Origin: Immersiella caudata
Taxonomy: Eukaryota; Ascomycota; Sordariomycetes; Sordariales; Lasiosphaeriaceae
Assembly: GCA_030512335.1 (NCBI GenBank)
Contig: JAULSU010000004.1
Coordinates: 3,100,001-3,164,000 of the forward strand
Length of the DNA: 64,000 nt
Direction: 5' to 3'
The notes beneath the pieces were generated by a model. That model made no database searches. It saw only the letters and a program-made list of their open reading frames with translations, and was not told the origin of the DNA. Shown in pieces: positions 1-10,456 of this stretch; position 1 is the stretch's first letter; every line of letters starts with the position of its first letter. Position numbers and translations under genes: made by a program.

Positions 1-36
1 CTTAGTCAGTAGCAGTGTCCAGCTCTCACGCCCAAC

Positions 37-517
37 ATGAAGGTATGTCGTGAACCTGATCGATCACATTCCCTGTGCTCGTCATCTTATCTCTATTCTT
101 GTCCTCCCCGGCCCCTCGCCCAGTCCCTCGGGTCGCTGTACTCCACACGATACGTTCACCATCCGTACTGTGCATCTGCATCCACCTGAGCCTCCTCATG
201 AACACACACTGACCTCGCCCTTCCAGTGTGTCCTCCGTTCGGCCGCCGTTGGCGCCCTCCTCCTGTTCTCTCAGATGTCCCTCGCCGCCCCGGTAGCGGA
301 AAGCGACATCTCAGATCCCGACCTCGCCTCCGTAGGGACAGAAGACCTCGCCTCCCCCGCTGCCATCGCCGCTTGGGGCACAGAGCTTCAATGCGACCCG
401 TCCACCCTCACCAGTATGTGTAAAACCGCATGCGCCTGTGTGAAAGGGAGCACAGAGCCGATGCGCTGCGAAAGCAACGCGCAATGCGTTGGAAAATGCA
501 AGTGCGTAGCGAAATGA
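37..517 (+). CDS. Small secreted cysteine-rich protein (two exons)
   Basis: Exons 37-42 and 227-517, giving 98 residues. The first coding exon is only ATGAAG. It is followed by a GTATGT donor, a CACTGAC branch site and a TTCCAG acceptor, so the intron is 43-226. Splicing creates a normal signal peptide, MKCVLRSAAVGALLLFSQM followed by SLAA, which the unspliced frame lacks. The mature part is short and Asp/Ala-rich, then carries eight cysteines in its last 45 residues, spaced C-x8-C-x3-C-x-C and later C-x5-C-x3-C-x-C. I do not recognise the family. The signal peptide, small size and even cysteine number fit a disulfide-stabilised extracellular protein such as an effector candidate or antimicrobial peptide, but that role is inference. 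The gene lies close to the window edge and its promoter is not visible. Confidence 0.72.
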
Positions 518-1413
518 GTTGCCGCCATCACGACCTTCCAATGAGACGGGCCGAAGGAACTGAATGGACAAGATACTCCGCACCTAAAGCGGAGATTTCA
601 AAAATGAAAAAGGGGCGGTGGGACATAAAACAAAATGCGAACTGGCCACCAAAACGTCAGCGCAATGCCCCAATTTGGACAAAAAGATACCAGGTTGCAT
701 TGAGGGAAATCGGGCATTTCACCAGCTGCTCCGATGGATCAAAGGTATTGGTTTATGTTAGGAAGGAGGAAGGAGGAAGGAGGAAGAAACCTAGGGGGCT
801 AGCCGTCACGTACACGAAGCCGCATTATTGATTGTTGGCAAGACGGGCATGCAGAAGGAGTCAGTTGGCGTTGTGGCTTGTGGGCGGTGGTTTGTTACCC
901 TCTGCTACCTTTGCTGAGTAGTAGTATTACACGGGTGCGTTTTTGGTATCATCGTTATCATCATTGAAAGGGGAGTTGTTGTATCTACTCATCATTTGAT
1001 CTTGGGGATCTGCGTGGCTGGCTACAGTTTGCTACCCACCGAGTAGCTGGGTTTTGAGCAGTGTACTATCACCATATGCTGGTTGAGTTGATAAGGGGGT
1101 AGGAAATGATCACTCGGGATTCAACGAGCTTAGTGGGCGGGGGGGAATGAGAATAATGCAGCATACGTGTTGTCCCTGATCGGAAGTGCTGTGCCGCCAG
1201 GCCACTGTGAGTGGTAGGGAGGAAGTTGGTGGGTGTGAGTGGGTGTTTCGAGTGGGAGGTGTGGTATGGTTGCAACGGAGACTTGCAGGAGCGCCACATA
1301 CTACGCGAGGGGAAAGGTGTATGGGTAGCGGAGCCTGACTTCCTGTAGTAGCCAAGGCAGTTTTGGTACATGGTTTCTAGAACAGAAATTCCCCCCTGAG
1401 ACTGTTCTCGCCG
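518..1413. other. Intergenic region with a 7-bp tandem repeat
   Basis: No supportable gene. An open frame at 430-831 overlaps the preceding gene and has no recognisable domain. The only structure seen is the GGAAGGA repeat at 761-786. Confidence 0.5.
761..786 (+). repeat. GGAAGGA tandem repeat, about 3.7 copies
   Basis: A perfect purine-only 7-bp repeat, GGAAGGA, runs through these bases. It lies downstream of the small secreted protein gene, probably in its 3' region. Purine tracts of this sort are common microsatellites; no function is implied. Confidence 0.85.
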
Positions 1414-1953
1414 TCAGAAACCTGGCCCGAAATACATTTCATCTTCGCGTGGTATATGTATCATGTCGAGGCTGTATTTTGTAGCCTTGTACTGACTGAA
1501 TGTAGAGTTCGCAAACTTCATGGCGCCAAACCTGATACACTCTTCAAAGTGGCAGTAATTTAGTACTTTCGCGCCTTCAAGCATCTGACTCATGAGGATA
1601 CTGGTCTCTCCCAGATCATTCATTTGGGGAACCAGCGTTGAATGGATGCGGCCGAAGAAAATCAAAGGGTCGCGATGCATGAGGTACCTATTATTTTGTC
1701 CCATTTGCGCCCAGTAAATCTCATCTCGGTGAAGTCGACATCTCCAAGCTTTAGAATCCTTATAATTTTGGTTTTCTGAGTAATAGCTCTCTAGAGGAAT
1801 CCGTCGAAAGGGATGAAGCTGGTAAAGCGATAGTGTACTGACATGGCCGTAGCAGTCGTTCGCTGCGGCTTGGAGGCGTCCAAGATCCCACGCTTTGCTT
1901 TTGTATAGGAAGCCGAGAACTGGTGGGCAGAGATGGAACTTAAATGGGTTCAC
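1414..1953 (-). CDS. Hypothetical protein exon, start not found
   Basis: An open frame of about 179 codons on the minus strand with natural amino-acid composition (many Tyr, Phe, His, Trp) and a TGA stop. It contains stretches such as HLCPPVLGFLYKSKAW and IHIPREDEMYFGPGF. No ATG opens the frame: the first usable codon is GTG at 1953 and an in-frame stop lies two codons further upstream. It therefore looks like a last exon whose upstream exon I could not locate, or a gene remnant. A CATTGAC...TTTGAG sequence just upstream could be a branch site plus acceptor. I recognise no family or motif. The base composition is more AT-rich than in neighbouring genes, which fits accessory or decaying sequence. 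Confidence 0.33.
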   Translation of the reverse strand: MNPFKFHLCPPVLGFLYKSKAWDLGRLQAAANDCYGHVSTLSLYQLHPFRRIPLESYYSENQNYKDSKAWRCRLHRDEIYWAQMGQNNRYLMHRDPLIFFGRIHSTLVPQMNDLGETSILMSQMLEGAKVLNYCHFEECIRFGAMKFANSTFSQYKATKYSLDMIHIPREDEMYFGPGF

Positions 1954-2525
1954 ATCTCAAAGTCAATGCTAACTTCAGTTGGACGAGTTCCGGGCCGCAG
2001 TCAAAAGCAGGCCAACTGCGGGATGCAAAGAAATTTCCGCGGAGAAGCTCACAAAGACGTTGCGCAATTCCCCTGCCACTGAGCAAGCGCACTGCAGTCT
2101 GGGGAAGCTGACGTAAAAAGTAGGCGCGTTTACCTCGCGGCTTTCCACCTACCTACACTTGATAGCATCTGATTTGAATATCTGGCCTGCGCCGAAATTC
2201 CGTGGAATTGTTAATTGCTCCAACTCCAATCAGGGGTTGTCGTTGAGCTTCCTGGTTAGCCCGAACACCGAAGGGGAGCCGAAGGGGACCGGCGTGACGT
2301 CGGTGATGACAAACGCTGGTGTATGAGTTGATGGCGGGTTGGTTTTAGGTACCCTGTATAAAATGGCGTCTGTTTTTCATGTTTGAATGACAATCCATCC
2401 TCGGACGCGACAAAGAAAACCGACTCGGAAGTCAATCATCAGCTCCATTGTCATTAGGCAACCCCCAAAACTGAATCTCAACTCACATACCAAAACAAGC
2501 CGCCTGCTCTCAAAACATATCTTCC
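1954..2525. other. Intergenic region
   Basis: No gene supported. It contains a CACCTACCTACAC motif at 2146-2158, of a type that recurs in other intergenic stretches here, and a TATAAAA-like sequence at about 2356 upstream of the cyanamide-hydratase remnant. Confidence 0.4.
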
Positions 2526-2922
2526 CCCATCAACACTGTCGCCCTCCGCGGGTGGACCGCCGTCCCCGCGGACGCGAATGTCATCCTCAACGGCAAACCC
2601 TCCATCCGCCAACCCCCATCCTCGCCAAAGACATGCCCTTCCCCTCCGGCCCCTCGTCGCTCGCGTCCAATCTTACGCAAAGTCTAAACTCCCCCGCTAA
2701 ACCTACAACCACTCCATGCGCGTCTACTACTGGTCGACCGTCACTCTAAACCAGCAATTCCCCGAGTTCGCATCCGCCCTCTCCCTCTCCAACCCTCGCC
2801 CTATCCTGCCCCACATCGGCACCACACATGAACACCTGCGCGCCACCCAGCTCTCCTTTGAATTCTTTGGCGGCATCCTCGCCCTCAACCTCCTCCAACA
2901 CCCCTCTGATGGAGGGGTATGA
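2526..2922 (+). pseudogene. Cyanamide hydratase-like HD-domain protein, decayed and truncated
   Basis: Three frames together resemble the N-terminal half of fungal cyanamide hydratase/HD-domain proteins, zinc enzymes that hydrate cyanamide to urea. A GWTAVPADANVILNGKPS block reads in the frame starting at 2553. An ILAKDMPFPSG block reads in the next frame, near 2618. LVARVQSYAKSKLP then leads to TYNHSMRVYYW in the frame of 2653-2716. The expected Gln before TYNHSMR is a TAA stop at 2698-2700, one C-to-T change from CAA. The block before HIGTT is shortened compared with the usual LLHDIGTT, so an HD metal-ligand region is damaged. Similarity ends after SFEFFGGILALNLLQ; the second half of the family is missing. 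At least two frameshifts, a stop, an internal deletion and a 3' truncation make function very unlikely. Family recognition is from memory of conserved motifs. Confidence 0.75.
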
Positions 2923-3671
2923 TGGTTGCGAGTGAGTAAGCTCTTTGTCGTTCATCTTTGCTAAGGTTAAACCTGAAGAATCGGAGTGGCTGGACGCGGC
3001 GAACTTAGGTATACCTATGGTCTGAGAGCAGTTGGAGAGTTGGAGATGACTTTTGCATAGCACGGGAATCCCAGACGATTTTAAATGGCTGGATGATGGA
3101 AATTTGAAATCTTTGGCGGCGTGCATGTTTGTTTGAGGGGACTGAAGCGGGTCCTTTTGGATGATGTTAGTGGAGACCCGATTCAATTGGGTTCAGGCCT
3201 TCACAGCTCGCCTACATGGCAAGAACTCCTCATGCACAAATGCCGTTGAGTGTCACGGGAGCTGGGGCAAATGCGCCTCATTCTCACTAGCCATTTGAAA
3301 ACCTGCCCTCTCCAGGCGCCTGCCCAATCTGCATGTCGCCTTCAAAGATCAGCTCCTCATGCATGCCGTGTGCTGTGAGGCGGCTACCCGATTAGGTCGG
3401 GCACCAACGCCGGTACGAAGGAAGACCCCCCTCATCAACGTGCACTTTGGGAGCTCCATGGGACCCCCAAATCCAACTTGCCCTTTACTTCAATGTCCCT
3501 TCCAGAAAGTCCATCAACCATCGAACCTGTTTTCACCCCCAAGCGACGAACATGGCCTAAATCTTGTCTCCGGTACCAACCGGCCTCCTACCCGCTCCCA
3601 CCGCTTCCAACGCTCGATCATCACTCATTCATCCGTTTTTAGGCATCTATTCATCGTCAACTAACGCACGC
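2923..3671. other. Intergenic region between the HD pseudogene and the BTB gene
   Basis: No gene supported. I looked here for the missing C-terminal half of the cyanamide-hydratase-like gene and did not find it. An open frame at 3359-3664 has no recognisable feature. Confidence 0.4.
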
Positions 3672-5066
3672 ATGGAGACGACTACACATCAAGTTATAGA
3701 CCCCAGGGGCGACATATTACTCTGCTTTCCAAGACAACCCGGACACCACCCGCAGGATGGCTCTACAAGTACCCCCCCACACCCGCCTGATGGAATGCAG
3801 ACGTCTTCAGAGCTCCCCTCTCGTCAAACTACGTGTAGTGCATGTGCCTCGACGCACGATGGCCCAAGTCGGTCAATTACTCCCATCAGCACCAACGATG
3901 GTGACACCGACCCTACGGACCCATCCAACACCGTGAACCTCCTTGTCTCATCATCGGTTCTGTGTCTCGCTAGCCAAGTCTTCTCCGCCATGCTCTCAGG
4001 GGGCATGGCGGAGGCCAAGGCATTCCAGGCCGAGGGCTCGCCTCGGCCGTATCCCATCACCCTTCACGAGGACGACGGCCAAGTTTTCGCCCTTCTCGCC
4101 AACGTAATCCACTTCCAGTCTCAAAACGTCCCACCTCTTCCTTCCGCCGTCACCCTTTTATCCCTGGCATTCCTCGTTGACAAGTACGACTGTGCCGCTG
4201 CGGTCCGTTGTCAAGCCGAAATCTGGGTCAACCGCGCCATCGAATGCCCCGACTACGGCTCCTTCGAGCGCCGCTGCGACCTCCTCATCTTCACCTACGC
4301 CCTCGATCTCCCCGCCCCTTTCTTCCAAATCAGCTGGGACGTCATCCTCAACCATCGGCAACAACTCAAAAGCGAAATAGAATTTGGTGTCGACTTGCCC
4401 TTCGCCAAGGATCACGGACTCTTGCGTCATGACATCCACGCCGCGATTGCCAAGCGCAAGGCACGACTCCGGCGCGAGGTGCACCACGCTCTCATGGAGC
4501 CCGTCTCCCGGGTTACGGGTATCCTGGTTAAGCCTGGCGAGGCGTCCGGCGTGAAAGACACTTGCCGCAACGCCGCGCTCTCCATGGGGAATTACCTCGC
4601 CTTTTTGGATCTCAATAACTTGTGCCCGTGGCGAGCGCAGTACGAGACGGATTCCTTCTCGTCTATTATTAAATGCGCTCTGGAAGCGGCTGCGTTGGCC
4701 AAGGCAGAGAAGGCGCTCATCTTTGAGAGATGTACCTCGCCTGAGAAACTCCCTGGGCAGAGGTCTTGGCCCATACCTTGCGGATGCAAATATATCATCA
4801 AGTCGGGGGACTCGGTGAACATGGCGGAGGCTCTTGCTTCGTCGCTTGAGGGAGCGTTGAAATGGAAGCTGTAAGTGGAAATCGCAGCGATTTTTGTTCC
4901 CTAGTCCCTATTTTCCGTTGTCTCATGGGCAAAACTCTCCCAAGGCAACGGAAAACTTTCCAAAAGGAGATGATCAGCTGATTTTTCCCACAGGGGTGTA
5001 TGTTTGGATTGTTTGCGGAATCAGAATGGAGAAGCAAAGGCATGTAGAGTTGAGCATTCGAGGTGA
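3672..5066 (+). CDS. BTB/POZ domain protein
   Basis: Exons 3672-4870 and 4994-5066, giving 423 residues. The N-terminal VIDPRGDILLCF strand, a low-complexity Ser/Thr/Pro insert of about 70 residues, and the LLVSSSVLCLASQVFSAML to LLSLAFLVDKYDC segment form the fungal BTB/POZ fold (residues about 8-190), a protein-interaction module often used as a Cullin-3 adaptor. The C-terminus has the Cys-rich signature of this fungal group: PCGCKY, then GVCLDCLRN and a final CRVEH. That signature appears only after splicing out 4871-4993, whose GTAAGT donor overlaps an in-frame TAA and whose acceptor is TTTTCCCACAG. Without the intron the protein would stop at 4874 and lose GVCLDC. The ATG at 3672 is the first in frame. 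The family is large and functionally diverse, so no specific partner can be assigned. Confidence 0.85.
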
Positions 5067-5538
5067 GGCCGCGTTGACGACGGCTTTGAAGTTATTGTGG
5101 GAGGCAACAGCGTTGGTTTAGGTGCTAGGTGCTCTTTCTGATCTTCAGCTTATAAACTTCTATTTGATACCGCTCTCTGTTGCCAACAGCAGGCAACCCG
5201 GCGAGCCGCAGAATCAGAGTATGATTCTGGCCAAGACCCCCAATCTAATCCCGGTTTTTTTTTGCTTTAGCTCAATACCTAAGCGGGGATTGGACAGGGC
5301 CTTTCCTCACATCAGCCGGCCAGGCAAAAACCTCGTTCAGCAGAGGGCGTATGTGGGTAAATGTTATCTGTGGCGCCCAGAAGTCTCAAGCTAACAAAAA
5401 CACCAGAAATGAATATCTACTCTCATGTTCAAGGTGTGTTGCGGTCAGGGCTTTTATTCAGCCACCAGCTAGTATAGGTAGGTACTTTGGTTAATTGTAC
5501 TGATATTGACATGTAAAATTCCCCGTCCATCGTCTAGA
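5067..5538. other. Intergenic region between converging genes
   Basis: It separates the 3' ends of the BTB gene and ALG9. No gene supported. It contains a TATAGGTAGGTAC motif near 5474 and a T-rich tract near 5255. Confidence 0.4.
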
Positions 5539-7542
5539 TCACCTTTTCTGTTTCAACAGACAGTGTCTCCCCCATTTTCTCCTAAACTTTTCTGGAATGA
5601 CCTCCCAGTCCGGAACCCACAGCGCCCTCGCCAAGAAAGAAGTATTGCCCGCGTCCAAGAACGGCACGCACTTCACCTCCTCCCAGTGCTCCGTGTCCGC
5701 AACAAAATCCGGCTCGTTAGGCGGCGACTTCCACCCCGGCTCCTTCTGTTGCTCAGGATACTGCGTGTCTACAAGAAACACGCAGGATCTCAGATCGACA
5801 TACTTGCCCATGTCCTCTTCGTTCCGGTCGTTGAGGCCTATGGTAGGAAGCCAGGTCCCGCTCCAGAAGCCGAAGCCCGTACGGGCCTCAGAGAATTCGC
5901 CTGGGAGGAGGCCGCGGAACTCGGAGCGGATAAACTTGGCGTGCATGTCGCGCGGGAGGAAGTACGAGCTAGGGAAACGATACCACTCCTTGCCGAAGCA
6001 CAATGTGTCACCGCTTCCACCGAGGTCGGCGAGCGGCTGATATATGGATAATGGAGCCGAGTAACCCGTATAGATGCCCCAGATGCGGGCGAGACCGATA
6101 TTGACTGAGAGGAGAAGTCCCAGCGATACGACGAGCAGCTTGAGCTTGGCTGGGATCTTGCCAACCAGCGATTTTGGATCCGAGTTGCCAAATAGTGTAA
6201 GGAGGGTGTGGATCGCCAAGGCTGCGTTGAGAGCTAGGAAAGGATACGCCGGGTACATGAACCGCTCCTCCTTGTGTGGCTGTAGAGAGAAGATAGCGAA
6301 CCACATGTAAAATGGGGAGAGGAAGACCAGTGTGCGGAGGCCGGATTGGAATGTCTCGGTGGCCGAGCGCATAAAGATTTTCTGCAGGAAGAACAGGGGC
6401 ATCGACAGAAGCGCAAGAGCGAACCACACGTTGAAGTTCAGCGCAAGATTCCTAAAGTAAAAGTCCCACGGCTCGGTGCCATAAAGGTCAGGGCCGCCGG
6501 TAGATGAGAATATGTTGTACTTGACGATATTCCAAGAAACGGCTTCGACCTTCCGGTAGAAGAAGGTGTTGATGGCGACATCGAAGAACTTGACATCTTA
6601 GCACTCGCTATGAAAGTAGATGGAATTCGGGGGCTGAGACATACAACAAGAACAAAGGTAGCAACGACACCACGGAGAACCCGAATAGCTGCCTCGAAGA
6701 AGCGCTCCTTATCACTGAACAGGGCAAAGATGCCCTCTTCGAACACGAAAGGAGCGCACAGAGCGACGGCGAAGGGCCAGCCAAAGACTCCACCAACGGC
6801 AAACCAAAACATTCCCATGGATGTCTTGATACCGCCGCGCCAGTTGATAAATGCTGCGGCGCCTAGCATCGCGGTGTACATGGCGAAGCTAGAGGGGAGG
6901 AAGGCGGCGCTAGCATGGAAGTTTCCGGGGCTGAACACGGTGGCACCGATGAAGAACAGCCCCACACGGGGGTTTAGTGCAAGGCAGATAGACTTCCACA
7001 TCAAGGTCTGGCAGAGAGCACAGATGAAGGCGAGCGAGTATCGGACGAAGTAGAACTCAGCAACCTATCTTCAGTAAGCATTGGGTGCCCGTGTTAAGTG
7101 ACGGAGAAACTATCGCACCTTGTTGGATTGTGGGAGCATCCGGCGGAAGTTTCCAAGAATAGCATGGAACGCAATGTATAGCCAGCTGCGGATGGCATAG
7201 TCAGGGGAGTACTCCCACGTCTGCAGGCCGTAGCCATGGCTCAGATAGTGTGTAGGCTCCCAGTAGTTGAACGTCTCGTCGCAGTCCTGTATCGGAGCAA
7301 ACAGCGCAGCGGTAATGCTTGCTGCCAAGAATATATAGAAGGTTGAGATGGGCTCAATGGCGAAGGTATTGCGAACAGCCCTGTGATTGAGGCGGCCCTC
7401 GTCAGCACGCGTCCGTCTTTCTCAGCCCAGCGACCTTCGAAGTTGTTGCTCACTGTTTCTTCGCGTGTTTTGCTGAAGGATGCACGAATTCTTTGGCTGT
7501 TGCAGCTTGCGATAGCTGCGCAGGCCGTGGCGGCGGCGGCAT
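5539..7542 (-). CDS. ALG9: ALG9 alpha-1,2-mannosyltransferase
   Basis: Exons in coding order: 7542-7454, 7380-7119, 7064-6645 and 6588-5539, giving 606 residues. ALG9 is an ER multi-pass GT22 enzyme that uses dolichyl-phosphate mannose to add alpha-1,2 mannoses to the lipid-linked oligosaccharide for N-glycosylation. Visible hallmarks are the lumenal DCDETFNYWEPTHYL loop (from residue 62) with its acidic pair, GLQTWEYSP, GPDLYGTEPWDFYF, and the GT22 HKEERFMYP motif near residue 361. Multiple hydrophobic segments follow and precede these. The introns (73, 54 and 56 nt) have CTGAC/CTTAAC-type branch sites. The third intron acceptor (TCAAG before TTCTTCGATG) was chosen because it keeps phase; an AG a few bases upstream does not. 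The length is normal for the family. The 5' end diverges from NAF1 over about 430 bp. Confidence 0.93.
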
Positions 7543-7973
7543 AGTGTGGGTAGTTGAGCGCGCTGCTCAATGCCTTCAGACGCTCAACGGTTGGATTGGC
7601 GATGATGTCGTCGTTGCAACAGCTTCCACATATCCCACGTCGCGAAAGAGGTTTGGACCCCTGTCCGGCTAACTATAACAGGCATAACCCTCCCGCGAAA
7701 CTGTGGATCCGTGCATGGTCTAGCCCCACCAACTTGATTTTCGGTCTCTTATCGATTGCCCTTTTTTTTTGGCATTCAGAAATAACCTCCCGTCTCTGCA
7801 AACTCGTCCCCGTCGCTCTCTCGCGAGGAGTTATTAGGTATACACTGGAGCATAAATTCTCTCTGTATTCATTTCAAAGCACTCCACAACACATCAGCCC
7901 ACCAGTTTCGGCAATTCGCGCTTGCGACCAGTCGCCAATCGCGACGTGGGGTACACGACGAAAGTTGGGCATC
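7543..7973. promoter_or_regulatory. Shared upstream region of ALG9 and NAF1
   Basis: This 431-bp stretch separates the divergent starts of ALG9 (minus strand) and NAF1 (plus strand), so both promoters and 5' leaders must lie within or overlap it. The NAF1 frame is open upstream of its ATG but has no earlier ATG with coding character. A T-rich tract lies near 7765. No specific factor-binding site is claimed. Confidence 0.5.
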
Positions 7974-10103
7974 ATGGCCGACCAACCGTTCCGAATCCCC
8001 GGCCTTGGCCAGGCGAAACCAAACGAGCAGCTCCCAGCTCAAAGCTTTGCGCCCGAACTTCTCGCCAATAGCTTTGGTGGCGGGGCCCAATTTTTCGCAG
8101 CTGCCAGTAGCGCGCAAGTTGGGGAGCCGCAGCATCAGAGTAAAAATGAGGACCAGGCACAACCTTCTGCGGTGCCAGAGACGGAGAGGGTTGAGGAATC
8201 TGCGGAGCCAACCCAGGCGATTGAGACTTCTGCTGTAGTTGACACAATGGATATTGATAATAAGGAGGAGGCCGCAGCCGCGAAGGAGCAACGGAAGACC
8301 GACGATGTGGGTATGAGCGACAACCCAACCTCACCGCCTAGTCCAGGTGTCACAGATGCTCTCGAGGCCGCGCTTGCGATGCAGTCCGACAATAATGGAG
8401 TCCCCGGACCGGCCGACTCTGCCGCCAGCAACGAACAAGTGGAGACGCAGACACAAGGGCAGGTGGAGAATGTCGAAGCCGAAGAAGGTGAACATCCAGA
8501 GTGGGAGGTGGACTCCTCGCCGTACGAGAGTTCGTCAGAGTCGGATAGATCGGATAGCTCCTCGGACGATGACTCAGAAGATGAAGGAGGCTATACCCTT
8601 CTTGGGATTGAGGAAACTGCACGGCTGCTCATGGCCGAGGACGATGGGGATGGCGACGATGCTGGAAGGTCTGGCAAAGGCGCTGCAGCACCCCTTCGGA
8701 CGAAGAATGAAATCCCCGAGGACGTTCTTCCTAAACCCGATATTACCATCACCCCCGAGATGAAGATCGAGCCACTCGGAAATGTTCAATTCATTGTGGA
8801 GAGCACAGCAGTCATCAAGTCGCAAAACCCAGGCGAGGTCCAGGTTCTGGAAAGAGGCTCCGTCCTCTGTAAAGCGGACAGAACAGTCGTCGGCGCCCTT
8901 ACCGACATTCTCGGCAATGTTAGAAGTCCGGTCTACGTTCTACGGTTCGCAACGGAAGAGGAGGCCAAAGAAACTCTAGAAGCCGGAACACAATTATTTT
9001 ACGCAGTGGACCATGCTGTCTACGCCTTCACGCAGACGCTAAAACAAGTGAAGGGAACTGACGCAAGCAATCTCCACGACGAAGAGGTCGGAGCGGATGA
9101 AATGGAGTTCTCGGATGACGAAAAGGAGGCCGACTTCAAGAGACAGCAGAAGCTGAAGAAGCGTGGCGGGAAAGCTGGTCGTGGGGGCCGTGATCTGCCG
9201 CCGCATGCCCGCAACAATAACGAGCCCGTTCAAACGACTTCTGGTGGCAACCTCAACTATGACGACGAGGATGGCCCCTACAAGCCACTCTCACGGCCGT
9301 CTACATTTGCCCAAGGGTACTCTGTTCCCTCGCTACCTCCTAAGCCAGAGTTTTCTCAGCCACGGGGCGGTTTCAGTCATGGCAATCGCGACTCTCGCCG
9401 CGGGGGCCGTGGAGACTTTCGCGGTCGAGGTCGTGGCAACCATCGCGGAGCAGACCGGAGGTTTGGGCTGCGGGGAGGGAATGGTGATAACGGCTATTCG
9501 CCCACGCAGGATGATCGATCATCAACGGTTGGGGAATCCCCACATACTCCCACTTCTCTGAATCAAAACCCGCATCTGCCCCCGCCGCCATTCGGTGTAA
9601 CTCCTCCAATTCCCCCGCCGGCGCAGACGGGTCAGTGGTCGGCGAATTACCCACCGCTACCACCCACTCCAGGCTCCTTTACCCACGGACAGATCCCGCC
9701 TCTGCCTACAACACCCAATTTCGGCGCTGTCTCCTACCCGGCGTGGCCCCAAGCCCAAGGCCAGCTTCAAAACCAAGGTCAACAGTACCAGTACAGACAG
9801 GCGGCTAGCCCTCATTCTGTCCCTCCAGCTTGGCCCGGGGCAGCGGCTCCAAACCCCCCAGCGGGCGCTTACTCAACCCCGAATCACTATCTGGGAGCTC
9901 AGTATGGCCAACAGCACCATGGCGGAACTGCAGGCCAGCAGGCGCATCCACTAGCACTACCCTACCAGCAACACCAGCAATCATATCAACAGCATCACTT
10001 TCAGCAAACCCAACAACCATATCAACAGCACCAACTCCAGCAAAACCAGCAGCCATCTTGGGGTCAGCAGGGATCGCCTGGGAATACTCAAGGAGGACAG
10101 TAG
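7974..10103 (+). CDS. NAF1: H/ACA ribonucleoprotein assembly factor Naf1
   Basis: Single exon, 709 residues. Naf1 is a nuclear protein that binds the dyskerin/Cbf5 homologue during box H/ACA snoRNP biogenesis and is later exchanged for Gar1. The N-terminal third is acidic, with SSSDDDSEDEGG-type stretches. The Gar1/Naf1 core lies at about residues 255-360: it starts near PDITITPEMKIEPLGNV, includes GSVLCKADRTVVGALTDILG, continues through VRSPVYVLRF and ends near QLFYAVDHAVYAF. A basic RGG-like tract (RRGGRGDFRGRGRGNHRG) follows near residue 470, then a long Pro/Gln-rich tail with many QQ and QPYQQHQ units. I chose the ATG at 7974 because the sequence from MADQPFRIPGLGQ is typical and the upstream extension is not. 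The disordered tail is longer than in yeast, as is common in filamentous fungi. Confidence 0.92.
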   Translation: MADQPFRIPGLGQAKPNEQLPAQSFAPELLANSFGGGAQFFAAASSAQVGEPQHQSKNEDQAQPSAVPETERVEESAEPTQAIETSAVVDTMDIDNKEEAAAAKEQRKTDDVGMSDNPTSPPSPGVTDALEAALAMQSDNNGVPGPADSAASNEQVETQTQGQVENVEAEEGEHPEWEVDSSPYESSSESDRSDSSSDDDSEDEGGYTLLGIEETARLLMAEDDGDGDDAGRSGKGAAAPLRTKNEIPEDVLPKPDITITPEMKIEPLGNVQFIVESTAVIKSQNPGEVQVLERGSVLCKADRTVVGALTDILGNVRSPVYVLRFATEEEAKETLEAGTQLFYAVDHAVYAFTQTLKQVKGTDASNLHDEEVGADEMEFSDDEKEADFKRQQKLKKRGGKAGRGGRDLPPHARNNNEPVQTTSGGNLNYDDEDGPYKPLSRPSTFAQGYSVPSLPPKPEFSQPRGGFSHGNRDSRRGGRGDFRGRGRGNHRGADRRFGLRGGNGDNGYSPTQDDRSSTVGESPHTPTSLNQNPHLPPPPFGVTPPIPPPAQTGQWSANYPPLPPTPGSFTHGQIPPLPTTPNFGAVSYPAWPQAQGQLQNQGQQYQYRQAASPHSVPPAWPGAAAPNPPAGAYSTPNHYLGAQYGQQHHGGTAGQQAHPLALPYQQHQQSYQQHHFQQTQQPYQQHQLQQNQQPSWGQQGSPGNTQGGQ

Positions 10104-10420
10104 GATGCCGTTCGGAGTTTTGGGGACCAGCCGGCCTCGGTCCATCGGGGACCTTTCTGGGGTATAGGGTACAGTGCAGGCTTTCAGACGGGAGAACGTG
10201 GCCTTGCTTCTTCAGGAAGCCCAGCGGTGCTGCATCCCTCGATTTCCTGGAACCCGCAGACTGCTTTGGAATGTTTCGAAGAGTTCTGCGCAGGTGTACA
10301 GAGAGGTTTGGAACGGTGAAATCAGTTCGGATCTGGTGGTGCTATTTTAGGGAGCATAGCGGCGCCGTCTGAGGGCCACGGCACATCCATCGGTCCCGAT
10401 GATCAACAAATATCCAGACA

Positions 10421-10456
10421 AGAAACGCGAAGAAGCGCGAAGAAGCGCGAAGAAGC
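10421..10456 (+). repeat. AGAAGCGCGA tandem repeat, about 3.6 copies
   Basis: A 10-bp unit AGAAGCGCGA repeats about 3.6 times, with one substitution in the first copy. It lies 320 bp after the NAF1 stop codon and is not in a supported reading frame. Confidence 0.85.

Noticed and set aside
7241..7570. Minus-strand frame over the 5' end of ALG9
   Set aside because: It reads through the first ALG9 intron in a wrong frame; the spliced reading gives the conserved ALG9 sequence.
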